64,000 nt of DNA from Rhizobium sp. NFR07 (lineage in GTDB: Bacteria; Pseudomonadota; Alphaproteobacteria; Rhizobiales; Rhizobiaceae). Below are positions 53,392-62,337 of this stretch, one piece after another. Numbering within the stretch: the stretch's first letter is position 1; every line of letters starts with the position of its first letter. Under the pieces are notes generated by a model. It ran no database searches and had not been told where the DNA came from. It was given only the letters and a program-made list of their open reading frames with translations. The stretch spans positions 170,358 through 234,357 of the forward strand of contig NZ_FOKM01000011.1 in assembly GCF_900111905.1 (NCBI RefSeq), given 5' to 3'. The translations under genes and the position numbers were made by a program.

Positions 53392-53648
53392 GGGGCTAAC
53401 TGTTTTTTAAACGCAGTAGTCGGTTTCCGTGAAGGAACCGGCGGCTCGTCAGCACTGCCCAAGCAGGTTGCTCTGCGCTCAGTCGCGGAGATTAATCGTG
53501 CTAGGGCTCGCGCGTTGGGCGTTCCCATAAGTCCAACTGTTTGCGTTTTGTCGAGGCCGGACGTTGAGAGTTTCGCCAGACACCAATCTCCCGCGGCAGA
53601 ATATACCGACCCTGCCATACGTCACTATGTCGTCGGAGCAGATGCAGC
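53392..53648 (+). pseudogene. Unrecognised reading frame interrupted by the IS3-family element
   Basis: In the frame of gumI and directly after its TAG stop, the sequence stays open to the IS edge and reads, for example, VALRSVAEINRARARALGVP, then ISPTVCVLSRPDVESFARHQ. Removing the IS and one CAGC duplicate rejoins the frame: DAACYRALHPFVVR and a TAA at 54885-54887. No ATG or GTG start is present; a TTG at 53515 could start a short protein. I do not recognise the product. It could be a former C-terminal extension of gumI, a remnant of another gene, or chance. Confidence 0.35.
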
Positions 53649-53687
53649 GGTAATCCCCCCGTTTTTAACGGGGCTCCGCAGTAGAAT

Positions 53688-54488
53688 TCACGCGGCCATT
53701 TTCAGTTTCTGTGCGGGCGTTATGCCGCCGATGCCCATATTGGGCCGTTCGTTGTTATACGTCCAGAGCCACTGCGTGGCGAATTCCTGCGCCTCCTCGA
53801 TGCTTTCGATGATGTATTGGTCGAGCCATTCATGTCGGACGGTGCGGTTGTAGCGCTCGACATAGGCATTCTGTTGCGGCTTTCCGGGCTGGATGTGGCT
53901 CAAGGCGATTCCTTGCGTTTCGGCCCACTCCATCAGTTTGCCACTGACGTACTCAGGCCCATTATCCACACGAATGACGAACGGTTTTCCGCGCCATTCG
54001 ATGATCTGGTTCAGACTGCGGATGACGCGTTCAGCAGGCAGCGAAAAGTCTACCTCGATGCCCAGCCCCTCGCGGTTGAAGTCGTCCAGGACATTCAGCA
54101 GCCGGAATTGCCTACCGTCCTCCAAACGATCCGCCATGAAATCCATTGACCAAACCAGGTTCGGCGCATCCGGCACAGTCAAGGGATCGGGCTTGTCCCG
54201 CTTCAAACGCTTGCGTGGCTTGATCCTGAGGTTCAACTCAAGCTCGCGGTAGATGCGGTATACGCGCTTGTGGTTCCAGCGATGTCCCCGGACATTGCGC
54301 AGATAAAGAAAACACAGGCCGAAGCCCCAAGTCTTCTTTGCCCGCGTTAAGCCGACGAGCAGATCGGCGATCTGCTCGTTCTCGTCGTTCAGCTTGGCGC
54401 TGTAACGATAGCAGGTCTGGCTGACCGCGAAGGTGCGGCAGGCAAGCGCAACGCTCACCCCGCGCAATGCCACTGCTTTCCCGGCCAT
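53688..54488 (-). CDS. IS3-family transposase OrfB (DDE integrase)
   Basis: The 266-residue frame holds the rve integrase core with the DDE residues in context: Asp in NLVWSMDFMADRLEDG, Asp in FVIRVDNGPEYVSGK and Glu in QQNAYVERYNRTVRHEWLDQ. The N-terminal HTH_21 part reads WGFGLCFLYLRNVRGHRWNH, and the end NNERPNMGIGGITPAQKL is typical of the IS407 group. On its own it starts at the ATG of MAGKAVALRG, but it is most likely made as an OrfAB fusion through a -1 shift at the A-tract at the end of OrfA. Confidence 0.94.
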   Translation of the reverse strand: MAGKAVALRGVSVALACRTFAVSQTCYRYSAKLNDENEQIADLLVGLTRAKKTWGFGLCFLYLRNVRGHRWNHKRVYRIYRELELNLRIKPRKRLKRDKPDPLTVPDAPNLVWSMDFMADRLEDGRQFRLLNVLDDFNREGLGIEVDFSLPAERVIRSLNQIIEWRGKPFVIRVDNGPEYVSGKLMEWAETQGIALSHIQPGKPQQNAYVERYNRTVRHEWLDQYIIESIEEAQEFATQWLWTYNNERPNMGIGGITPAQKLKMAA

Positions 54489-54511
54489 CTCTCGGCGTTG
54501 AGACGGCCGTG

Positions 54512-54775
54512 TTATTTTTTTCCCAAAGCCTCCTTCAGCAGTTCTGCCTGCATGCTCATCTCGGCATACATCTTCTTCAACCGACGGTTCTCATCCTCCA
54601 GAGCCTTCATCTGGCTGATCATCGACGCGTCCATGCCGCCGTATTTGGATCGCCATTTGTAAAAGGACGCTGTGCTCATCCCATGTTCCCGGCATAGCTC
54701 GGGCACAGGGACCCCACCTTCTGCTTGGCGCAGGATGGCTAGGATTTGCGGTTCGCTGAATCTGCTCGTCTTCAT
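54512..54775 (-). CDS. IS3-family transposase OrfA (HTH_Tnp_1)
   Basis: The 87-residue protein binds the ends of the element. MKTSRFSEPQILAILRQAEG, then VPVPELCREHGMSTASFYKW is the helix-turn-helix of IS407-type OrfA, followed by a leucine zipper (MKALEDENRRLKKMYAEMSM). It ends LGKK at a run of seven A (complement 54515-54521) next to its TAA. A -1 slip there would read into ITRPSQRREMAG and on into OrfB. The preferred ATG, 54775, follows GAGGAG. Confidence 0.92.
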   Translation of the reverse strand: MKTSRFSEPQILAILRQAEGGVPVPELCREHGMSTASFYKWRSKYGGMDASMISQMKALEDENRRLKKMYAEMSMQAELLKEALGKK

Positions 54776-55132
54776 CAAAATCTCCTCGATCATAAAGCCC
54801 GAGAAAATTCTACTTTTGAAGCCCGTTAATTACCGGGGGGATTACCCAGCGTGCTATCGCGCGCTTCATCCATTCGTCGTTCGGTAAGCGGCAAGGAACC
54901 CCTTCCAGTGCGGCCGATGCTCAGCGGGTGTCATGGGCATACGAGTTCTTCGAGGGGTTCATACCTCATAAGCAGGGACAAAAGCGTCTGAGACGGCCAT
55001 GCTATAGTCCTTTCCGGAAAGATCACAGCGCCCGCAAAACGATACGGTTTCAAAGAACTACATGCCATGATCTAACCTGTCCGTGGAAATACCTGCAGTA
55101 TGGAGCGGCACGGGATTTATGATGATGACATT

Positions 55133-56437
55133 CTAACCGTTTTTTCCGATGCCGTGATACGTAAAGCCGTTCGCGATCACGTCCTGGGCACGGTATACGT
55201 TGCGTAGATCGACCATTGTTGGGGACTTCATAGTCAGCCTAAGTCGTTGGAGATCAAGCGCCCGAAATTCATTCCATTCTGTCACAAGCACAGCGACGTC
55301 AGCACCCTTGGCCGCTTGGTAAGGACCGTCAGCATATTCGATATCAATCAGCTGCTTGGCATTTTCCATCCCTTCCGGGTCATAGCCCGAAACGATCGCA
55401 CCGGCGTCCTGCAAAGCCTGAACGATGGCGATTGCCGGGCTGTCTCGCATGTCATCGGTGTTTGGCTTGAAGGTAAGTCCGAAGATCGCGACTTTCTTCC
55501 CTCGGACATCGCCGCCGGCTGCAGCGATCACCTTGCGTCCCATTGCGCGTTTGCGGTTGTCGTTGATCGCGACAGTGGTCTCGATGAGCCTCACCGGGCT
55601 CTCGAAATCCTGCGCGGTCTTGACTAGCGCAAGGGTATCCTTTGGAAAACAGGAGCCACCGTAACCAGGACCTGCATGCAGGAACTTCGATCCGATACGA
55701 CCGTCAAGTCCAATGCCACGTGATACATCCTGGACGTCAGCATCAACTCGTTCGCATAAATCCGCCATCTCGTTGATGAAGGTTATCTTCATGGCCAGAA
55801 ACGCGTTGGCGGCATACTTTATCAGCTCCGAGGTGCGTCGGCTTGTAAACAGTAGGGGGGCCTGGTTGAGATAGAGCGGACGATAGACTTCCGTCATTAC
55901 CTCACGCGCACGGTCGTCGGACAGGCCGACAACAATTCTATCCGGACGTTTGAAGTCCTCGATTGCGGCACCTTCGCGCAGAAACTCTGGATTGGATACG
56001 ACGGCATAGTCCGCGTCTTGATTGGTCTCGCGGATGATCCGCTCGACCTCGTCACCAGTGCCGACGGGGACCGTCGATTTGGTGACGACAACAGTAAAGC
56101 CTTTGATAGCTTCAGCAATTTCGCGGGCGGCGCCGTGGACATAGCCAAGGTCGGCATGTCCATCTCCACGGCGTGAAGGTGTTCCAACGGCGATAAAGAC
56201 GACATCGGCATCGCCAACTGCAGGCGCGAGCTCTGTAGTGAAAGATAAGCGCCCGGCCTTGACGTTCGTTGCTACGAGTTCGTCTAGGCCCGGTTCGAAA
56301 ATCGGTATGCGGCCTTCTTTAAGGGCATCGATCTTTTCAGCCGCTTTATCAACGCATATCACGTCGTGACCAAAATCTGCAAAGCAAGCGCCGGATACAA
56401 GCCCAACGTATCCCGAACCAACCATCACAATACGCAT
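55133..56437 (-). CDS. ugd: UDP-glucose 6-dehydrogenase
   Basis: The 434-residue cytoplasmic enzyme oxidises UDP-glucose to UDP-glucuronate with two NAD(+). It shows the N-terminal Rossmann motif VGSGYVGLVSGACFADFGHD, the catalytic Cys in GPGYGGSCFPKDTLAL and the second Rossmann half GKKVAIFGLTFKPNTDDMRD. Length is standard. It supplies the donor for the GumK-like transferase. It is the last gene of a minus-strand block (phosphomannomutase, manC, ugd), with 102 bp between manC and ugd, convergent with the gum genes on the plus strand. Confidence 0.96.
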   Translation of the reverse strand: MRIVMVGSGYVGLVSGACFADFGHDVICVDKAAEKIDALKEGRIPIFEPGLDELVATNVKAGRLSFTTELAPAVGDADVVFIAVGTPSRRGDGHADLGYVHGAAREIAEAIKGFTVVVTKSTVPVGTGDEVERIIRETNQDADYAVVSNPEFLREGAAIEDFKRPDRIVVGLSDDRAREVMTEVYRPLYLNQAPLLFTSRRTSELIKYAANAFLAMKITFINEMADLCERVDADVQDVSRGIGLDGRIGSKFLHAGPGYGGSCFPKDTLALVKTAQDFESPVRLIETTVAINDNRKRAMGRKVIAAAGGDVRGKKVAIFGLTFKPNTDDMRDSPAIAIVQALQDAGAIVSGYDPEGMENAKQLIDIEYADGPYQAAKGADVAVLVTEWNEFRALDLQRLRLTMKSPTMVDLRNVYRAQDVIANGFTYHGIGKNG

Positions 56438-56539
56438 ATAATATTCTCTCTGCTAGTTAGTGGACGGCCGACCGGGTCGGTCGGCGACAAGACCTGATGT
56501 TAAGGTGGTTATGCGACAGACGGGCAGAAGACAATAGGC

Positions 56540-57967
56540 TCAGCCGCGGCCGAATTCGTCAACAATTCTGATGATGTCATCCTCGCCGAGATACGACCCG
56601 GTTTGGACCTCGATCATCTCTAGAAGTATCTTTCCAGGATTAGCGAGGCGGTGGACTTCGCCCTGGGGGATGTAAACGGACTCGTTCTCCCGAACGATTT
56701 TGACCTCGTCGCCGACAGTCACCTCAGCTGTTCCCTTGACGCAGATCCAATGCTCGGAACGATGATGGTGCTTTTGTAAAGACAATTTCTTGCCAGGCGA
56801 GACAAACAGGCGCTTCACTTGAAACCGGTCGCCGTTCAGTATCGAAGTGTAGCCGCCCCAAGGACGATATGAGGTCGGGTGGCTTTGCGTAAGTGCCTCG
56901 GTAGCCTTGGTTGATGCGAGATGTTTGACTAGCGCACCGACATGTTGGCTCTCATCAAGCCTGCCAACATATACAGCGTCCTCGCTCGCGATGACGGCTA
57001 TTCCTTCAAGGCCCTGGACCGCAATGTGGTGGGTCCTCGAGATTACCAAAGAGTCCCGCGTATTGACTGCTGACGCTTTGCCGATCGTAAGGTTACCGTC
57101 TGCATCGCGGTCGCCGAGTTTCCAAACCGCGTCCCAGCTTCCCATGTCGGACCAAACGAAAGAAGACGGCACAACGGCGGCGTTCGAAGTTTTTTCCATA
57201 ACCGCGTAGTCGATAGAGATATCAGGCGCTTTGGCGAACGCACTTTCGTCAAGTCGTGTAAAATCCAAATCGCGTTTAGCGTTGTCGACGGCCTCTGACG
57301 CCGCGTCTGCAACCAACGGCGAATGCGCTCTGATCTCGGCGAGAATTTTTCGCGCTGAGAACATAAAGATCCCAGAGTTCCAGTAATACTTACCTGCATC
57401 GAGCATTGTCTGGGCAGAAGCTTGGTTTGGCTTCTCAACGAACCGCTTCACCGCAGAAGCGCCGGAAACCAAGGCCTCTCCCGCCTCGATGTAGCCATAA
57501 CCGGTCGCGGGCTCGCTCGGAGTTATGCCGAAAGTCACCAGCTTGCCATCACGCGCGGCCCTTATCGCAGTTCGGATTGCGTCGAGGTAGCGCTCGTCAG
57601 CCGAAATCTCATGATCTGAAGCAAGTACTTGTAGGATAACTTCTTCACCAAAATTCTTAATCGCAAAGGAGGCGGCGGCGGCGATAGCTGGCGCCGTGTT
57701 GCGAGCGATGGGCTCTAGCAGAATGTCAGACAGCGTAATTCCAAGCTCTCTGGCCTGCTCTGCCGCCAAGAACCGAAAATCCTCGTTGGTGATGACGAGC
57801 GGAGCGGCGTAGATGCTGCTGTCTGACACGCGTTGCAAGGTCGCCTGGAACAGCGTGCGTTCGCCCGTAAACTGAATAAACTGCTTTGGCGCGCTGGAAC
57901 GCGAGAGAGGCCAAAGACGCGTGCCCTTGCCGCCGGCCATGATGACCGGAATAATTTTGTCTGTCAT
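56540..57967 (-). CDS. manC: Mannose-1-phosphate guanylyltransferase / mannose-6-phosphate isomerase
   Basis: The 475-residue bifunctional enzyme makes mannose-6-phosphate from fructose-6-phosphate and later GDP-mannose from mannose-1-phosphate (the XanB role in xanthan-producing Xanthomonas). The guanylyltransferase half begins VIMAGGKGTRLWPLSRSSAP, with FVEKPNQASAQTMLDAGKYY in the middle. The isomerase half is the C-terminal cupin: RPWGGYTSILNGDRFQVKRL, then KLSLQKHHHRSEHWICVKGT and VYIPQGEVHRLANPG. It starts 17 bp after the phosphomannomutase stop. Confidence 0.96.
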   Translation of the reverse strand: MTDKIIPVIMAGGKGTRLWPLSRSSAPKQFIQFTGERTLFQATLQRVSDSSIYAAPLVITNEDFRFLAAEQARELGITLSDILLEPIARNTAPAIAAAASFAIKNFGEEVILQVLASDHEISADERYLDAIRTAIRAARDGKLVTFGITPSEPATGYGYIEAGEALVSGASAVKRFVEKPNQASAQTMLDAGKYYWNSGIFMFSARKILAEIRAHSPLVADAASEAVDNAKRDLDFTRLDESAFAKAPDISIDYAVMEKTSNAAVVPSSFVWSDMGSWDAVWKLGDRDADGNLTIGKASAVNTRDSLVISRTHHIAVQGLEGIAVIASEDAVYVGRLDESQHVGALVKHLASTKATEALTQSHPTSYRPWGGYTSILNGDRFQVKRLFVSPGKKLSLQKHHHRSEHWICVKGTAEVTVGDEVKIVRENESVYIPQGEVHRLANPGKILLEMIEVQTGSYLGEDDIIRIVDEFGRG

Positions 57968-57984
57968 TGTACTGCCCCTAACGA

Positions 57985-59421
57985 TTATATCGAGCTTACG
58001 TGGTTATTAACCGACGCCCACGCTCGGATGATTTCCAAAGTTGCATTGAGAAGATTTGACGCTGCCTGCTCGTTCTTAGCTTCAACATAGCACCGCATTT
58101 CCGGTGCGTTGCCAGATGGCCGCAAATGCACGACGTTACCATCGGACAAAGTGACTCTAAGGCCGTCAATATCCGTTTTGTTATGCACTTTTCCGAGCGG
58201 GGCGAGAAAGTCGGCCAACTGCTCGTCAGATTGCCGGAGATACGCCATCAAGGCAGCACTAGTCTCAACTGGAAAGTCTTCCAACCGGTCGGCCACCGCA
58301 CAGGGCAGATTGAAGTTAGCGACTAAGCGAGACAGTGGCTCCTGAGATTGAGCGGCAATCTTCAGGACTGCAAGAATGGGCAGCACACTGTCACGCGTCG
58401 GTAATGGCGCAAGCTCGCCATTAGACAGCGGGAAGGGCGTGGCTACGAGCGTTCCTCCATTGGCTTCGAAACCCATAACTAGCGGACACCCGTTTTGAAC
58501 CGCGTTTTCCATACCGGTGATGACAAAAGGTGAGCCCACTTTCGTCCTCACTACCTTAAAGTCGCCCTGCGCTTCGATTCCCGAATTGGAGGTGACCGGT
58601 GTAACGAGCACGCGAGCGTTGAGGAAGCGCGCGGCAATCAAACCGAGTAAATCGCCGCGGATTGGTGTGCCGGTTTCATCCGTTACAAGGGGGCGATCTC
58701 CGTCCCCGTCCGCCGAGATGATTGCGTCGAGGCTATACTCCTTAGCCCAAGCTTGCATTTGTTGCACTGTCTCGCTCGAAACCGCCTCTGTATCAACGGG
58801 AATAAAGCTCTCGGAGAACCCCAGTTCGACAACAGCTGCACCGAACAATACCAGCGTCTCCACAAGCATCTCACGAGCCACAGTGGAGTGCTGGTAGACA
58901 CCGACCCGCAGACGGGCGAGCGCGCGCGGAGTCAAAATCGATTCAATGCGTGAACGGAAAAGTGACATAGCCGCCTCGCGAACGTCGGGGGCGCTCATCT
59001 GCTCACTAACTATGTCCTGGGCTTCAAGGACCTCAGCGATTCTCGTGATGGAACCCTCGTCGGCCTTGTCGATTTCCCCGTCAGCGCGATAAAACTTGAT
59101 GCCATTTCTGTCGGCAGGAATATGAGATCCTGTGACCATCAACGAAGGCGCACCGATATGCAGTCCGAAAAAGGCAAGCGCAGGTGTAGGCAAAGCACCA
59201 CAATCAAGGGGCTGGAACCCTGCGCGTGAAAGAGCTCCGATACAAGTGGCAGCAATCGAGGGGCTGGAGGGGCGATAATCTCTACCAACGAGGATCGTAT
59301 CACCAAGCTTTGCCTTGCCGCTTTCTAAAAGATGTCGAGCAAACGCGGACGCATATAGGGTCGTGGGACGCCCTTCTAAATCCGATACGAGGCCTCTAAG
59401 ACCACTTGTGCCAAATTTCAT
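57985..59421 (-). CDS. Phosphomannomutase / phosphoglucomutase family protein
   Basis: The 478-residue alpha-D-phosphohexomutase interconverts mannose-6-phosphate and mannose-1-phosphate (XanA or ManB role). It starts MKFGTSGLRGLVSDLEG; the phosphoserine loop is VTGSHIPADRNGIKFY, metal binding is by ADGDGDRP, and the sugar-binding loop follows in GFEANGGT. The C-terminal phosphate-binding loop is RPSGNAPEMRCYVEA. Together with manC it completes the route from fructose-6-phosphate to GDP-mannose. It is first in the minus-strand block, with 376 bp of upstream sequence for a promoter. Confidence 0.93.
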   Translation of the reverse strand: MKFGTSGLRGLVSDLEGRPTTLYASAFARHLLESGKAKLGDTILVGRDYRPSSPSIAATCIGALSRAGFQPLDCGALPTPALAFFGLHIGAPSLMVTGSHIPADRNGIKFYRADGEIDKADEGSITRIAEVLEAQDIVSEQMSAPDVREAAMSLFRSRIESILTPRALARLRVGVYQHSTVAREMLVETLVLFGAAVVELGFSESFIPVDTEAVSSETVQQMQAWAKEYSLDAIISADGDGDRPLVTDETGTPIRGDLLGLIAARFLNARVLVTPVTSNSGIEAQGDFKVVRTKVGSPFVITGMENAVQNGCPLVMGFEANGGTLVATPFPLSNGELAPLPTRDSVLPILAVLKIAAQSQEPLSRLVANFNLPCAVADRLEDFPVETSAALMAYLRQSDEQLADFLAPLGKVHNKTDIDGLRVTLSDGNVVHLRPSGNAPEMRCYVEAKNEQAASNLLNATLEIIRAWASVNNHVSSI

Positions 59422-59797
59422 GATGTACCCAAAAACAATACTGACGAGATAAGTGCCGGAAAATTGGCGCCGAGGTAAGTCAAATCTAAAGACGAAGTTA
59501 ACGTCAAGATTTTATGACGGTTACCTCACAATGAAATCTATTTTGTTTTTTCCTCATTGAATTTCTCAGCAGTGAATAGCCGCGCACCGCGATTTGTGCC
59601 ACACGGCTTTTGAGTCCGTCTCTCCGAATTTTCTGCTTTCGACCATAAATCATCTAATCCCACTTTGATCGACGGCTGTCCTGCACAGCGATTTTCGCCA
59701 CCGAGTTACCAATGACCTGCGGTTGCATAATAAAATAATTGCAATTTTTGATGGCATTCATATCATCTGAGATGGCTCCGACATTTGGGAGGGTAGG
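59422..59797. other. Intergenic region, probable oriT and divergent promoters
   Basis: About 376 bases between divergent genes for phosphomannomutase and the MobC-like protein. Relaxase operons usually carry the nicking site just upstream of mobC. AT-rich sequence at 59505-59560 and 59725-59765 includes the inverted repeat TTGCA...TGCAA at 59723-59744. I cannot identify a nic core by eye, so the oriT call is positional only. Confidence 0.4.
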
Positions 59798-60181
59798 ATG
59801 CGGAATAGCAAGGCAAGAGTGATCAGCGTTCATGCGACCGAGGCCGACTATCTGGCGATCACCGATAAGGCATCCCGGCAGAAATTGACCGTTTCGAAAT
59901 TTATGCTGTTTGCATCGCTTGAGCGCGCAGAAGTGCGGCCTTTCTTCTCCGACGAGGACCTATTCATCCTGCATTATCTCCGTGTGGAGTTGAGGAATGA
60001 CGGGCTTCTTTTCATGGATCATATCCGAGCGCTGAACTGGGGAGACACAAGCCTTGAGGACACGGTCAAGGCAGACGTCCAGCGGATGTCCAGGACGGTC
60101 GCTGCGCTATGCGTTGAACTGAAGGCCTGTGTAAACCCAGTGAGAGGGCGGCTAAGCGAGGCGAATGATGCTGCGGGTTGA
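59798..60181 (+). CDS. MobC-like relaxosome accessory protein
   Basis: The 127-residue protein starts MRNSKARVISVHATEADYLA and continues with ITDKASRQKLTVSKFMLFAS, a ribbon-helix-helix-like DNA-binding start as in MobC proteins. Its second half is a helical region. It would help the relaxase melt and bind oriT. Its 3' end overlaps the relaxase start by 17 bases, a normal mobC-relaxase arrangement. The ATG follows GGGAGGGTAGG. Confidence 0.72.
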   Translation: MRNSKARVISVHATEADYLAITDKASRQKLTVSKFMLFASLERAEVRPFFSDEDLFILHYLRVELRNDGLLFMDHIRALNWGDTSLEDTVKADVQRMSRTVAALCVELKACVNPVRGRLSEANDAAG

Positions 60182-62279
60182 TCCGATCCAGGAGGATGAA
60201 TGGCGAAAGCAACGTCGCGTGTTGGTCGAGGATCTGCAACGCCGATCAAGCTTTTCCGCTAAGTCATTTTTGACGACAGCCAGATCATCGGTCGCATCGC
60301 GCAGCGCCCCCGCATCCACATCGACGGTCGGCGGCAACCGGGGCGCTTCTGCAGGCGATTTGTCTGCGCAGCTCGGCATTAAGCAGCGTTTTTTGGGGTT
60401 AGCGAGCGGCGCGAGCCCGGCGGTCATCAAAGTGGTTGGCTTCGGCTCGGGTGCGGGCGCAAATCGCCTAGTGTCTTATATCGCCCGGGACGGTCGAACA
60501 GCGATCGAAAACCACCGTGGAGAAAAGTTGGAGGGCACCGAGGTTCCAGGCGCAGTTGCCAAAGAGTGGGCTGACGTAATGGTTCGACGGGCCAGCACGC
60601 ACGATCTCGCGACCTTCACGTTGGAAGTGAGCGGTCCTGGCCATACAGTGTCGGCTAATCAGCTTGTCGGAGATGCATTCGGTGATCGTGCGTTTGCTTT
60701 CGCGGCAAGGCGAAGCCCTGGCGCCCTCAGAATTGAAGGAGTTGTGGTTCTAAGTTCGCCGTCCAGAGGACGTCTTCAGCCAGACAGAAGCAGTGCCGAT
60801 GCAATAGAACAGAGGCTTGTCGGAGCCGTCGGTGGCGATGCTGCTAAAATCGCCATGCAGTTTGACAGCCACGGGCATGGAACGCGATGGGGTGCGGCGG
60901 CGCTTCGCATGCTGGTCGGGCGTTTTCCCGAAGAGGTCAGAGATCATCAAAACCAGCCTGTCGATAGCAGAGAGGCTGCAAGCAAGATTGTCCAGACAAT
61001 GTGGCGCCCGCTTCTCGGGAGCCGGACGCCGCGCGACACATTGCACCTTGTTATCTTAGCCGGAAAGGATGCCGATCAAACGAAGTTTGAAAGAGCCACA
61101 CGGGCGTTCCTGGCTCGGGAGTTCAATGGGCACCGCTATGTGTTCGCGATTCACGATCCCGAGCGCGATCCAAAACCGCAGGCTGAAGGTGGAAAGCGCC
61201 CGCATCTGCACGCCCACGCGGTCATTGCCACACGCTCGGATTTTGATGACCGGCTCAATGTGTGGGTCACAGATCTCAACCGCTGGCGTGAGACGTTTGC
61301 ACAAAGTGCCCGCGCCAACGATATGAAGGTGGAAACGGTCGCTCGCGCAGAGAGCGCCTCGGCTCGTGCCTACACACACCGACAGGTTCGCCCGGTCAGC
61401 TTTGAGGGTCGAACAGAGCATGAAGGGACCAGCCCGGCCGCTCAACGTCGATATGCAGCCAAACGATCTGACCAGCCGATGGCGGCAACCGGCAAGGCAG
61501 CAAAAGCGCAAGCAAGGACCGCCCGGCAGACCTGGGAGGAGTTGACGCGCCCGAATTATAGCGACGCAGTCAGAAGATATGCGCAAAGAATGTTGAGCCG
61601 CATCGATGAGGCCGAAAAGATTCACGTCCGAGAGGGCGCCGATGCTTTGAGCGAAGCGACGGCGACCACCAGATCAGATACCCGTTCGCTCCCCGTCCCA
61701 GCTACGAACGCGGTGGCGGCGAATGTCCCGCAGATGGGGTCGAAGCCGGAAACGCAGCCAGACCCTCAAACTTACAAAGCCAGCGTTATCGCGACCGAGA
61801 CGCAGCGCGCGACAAGTCAGCCGACACCAATGGCGGCGAGCGGAAAGGAACGCGATTATGGTTCAGACGAAAAGAGCAATCGACAAGGCTCTAAAAGCGA
61901 GCCGTCAGACAGCCTCGGATCGGCGGTTTTGTCGATGGTCGCCGCTCTAAAGCAAGCTAGGGCCGCGGCGCAGACACCCAAGCTGGGTGCGCTCGAGATA
62001 AATGCGGCGCGGCATGATGCCAGGATGCGTCTGGAGGCTCGGCTGACGAGCGCTGGTAAAATCGCCGAAGGACCGGGAGCGTCCGCGCAGGCCGAAGCTC
62101 GAGGGGAGGGACGATCGGCTGATCCCGTCGACCAATCAGTCTTCGGAAAGCGGGCGCAGCCCCAACAGCAAAAGCAGCCGGAGGCTGAGATGGATCGAAA
62201 GCAGCAGCAGGGTCAGTCGCAGCAGCGATCGTCGACTGGTCGAAGCCGTTATGGCGAGCGTGACGACTACGCACGTTAA
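60165..62279 (+). CDS. Relaxase (VirD2-like, RlxS-type)
   Basis: The 704-residue protein should nick oriT and lead the DNA strand during mobilisation. A likely nucleophile is Tyr105 in RLVSYIARDGRTAI, and the metal-binding triad is in RPHLHAHAVIATRSDFDDRL (His residues at about 347, 349 and 351). The last 220 residues are low-complexity, rich in Gln, Ala, Ser and Lys, ending in a Gln-rich stretch and an Arg-rich tail that could serve as a secretion signal. It resembles RlxS-type relaxases of rhizobial plasmids that lack their own coupling protein; none is seen here, so transfer would be in trans. Confidence 0.85.
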   Translation: MMLRVDPIQEDEWRKQRRVLVEDLQRRSSFSAKSFLTTARSSVASRSAPASTSTVGGNRGASAGDLSAQLGIKQRFLGLASGASPAVIKVVGFGSGAGANRLVSYIARDGRTAIENHRGEKLEGTEVPGAVAKEWADVMVRRASTHDLATFTLEVSGPGHTVSANQLVGDAFGDRAFAFAARRSPGALRIEGVVVLSSPSRGRLQPDRSSADAIEQRLVGAVGGDAAKIAMQFDSHGHGTRWGAAALRMLVGRFPEEVRDHQNQPVDSREAASKIVQTMWRPLLGSRTPRDTLHLVILAGKDADQTKFERATRAFLAREFNGHRYVFAIHDPERDPKPQAEGGKRPHLHAHAVIATRSDFDDRLNVWVTDLNRWRETFAQSARANDMKVETVARAESASARAYTHRQVRPVSFEGRTEHEGTSPAAQRRYAAKRSDQPMAATGKAAKAQARTARQTWEELTRPNYSDAVRRYAQRMLSRIDEAEKIHVREGADALSEATATTRSDTRSLPVPATNAVAANVPQMGSKPETQPDPQTYKASVIATETQRATSQPTPMAASGKERDYGSDEKSNRQGSKSEPSDSLGSAVLSMVAALKQARAAAQTPKLGALEINAARHDARMRLEARLTSAGKIAEGPGASAQAEARGEGRSADPVDQSVFGKRAQPQQQKQPEAEMDRKQQQGQSQQRSSTGRSRYGERDDYAR

Positions 62280-62337
62280 GGGACATCGCGTACCGGCCCG
62301 GGCGCGATCAAAAGCCTTGACGCAAAGGAGGTGAGCG

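Larger units (their letters stand above)
53649..54846 (-). mobile_element. IS3-family insertion sequence (IS407-like group), 1198 bp
   Basis: The element has imperfect terminal inverted repeats, GGTAATCCCCCCG at 53649-53661 against its reverse complement at 54834-54846, with further matches inward (TTAACGGG and AGTAGAATT on both sides). It is flanked by the 4-bp direct repeat CAGC at 53645-53648 and 54847-54850, as expected from target duplication. It encodes OrfA and OrfB on the minus strand. Both frames and both ends look intact, so the copy may be active. It separates gumI from ugd without hitting a recognised gene. Confidence 0.92.
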
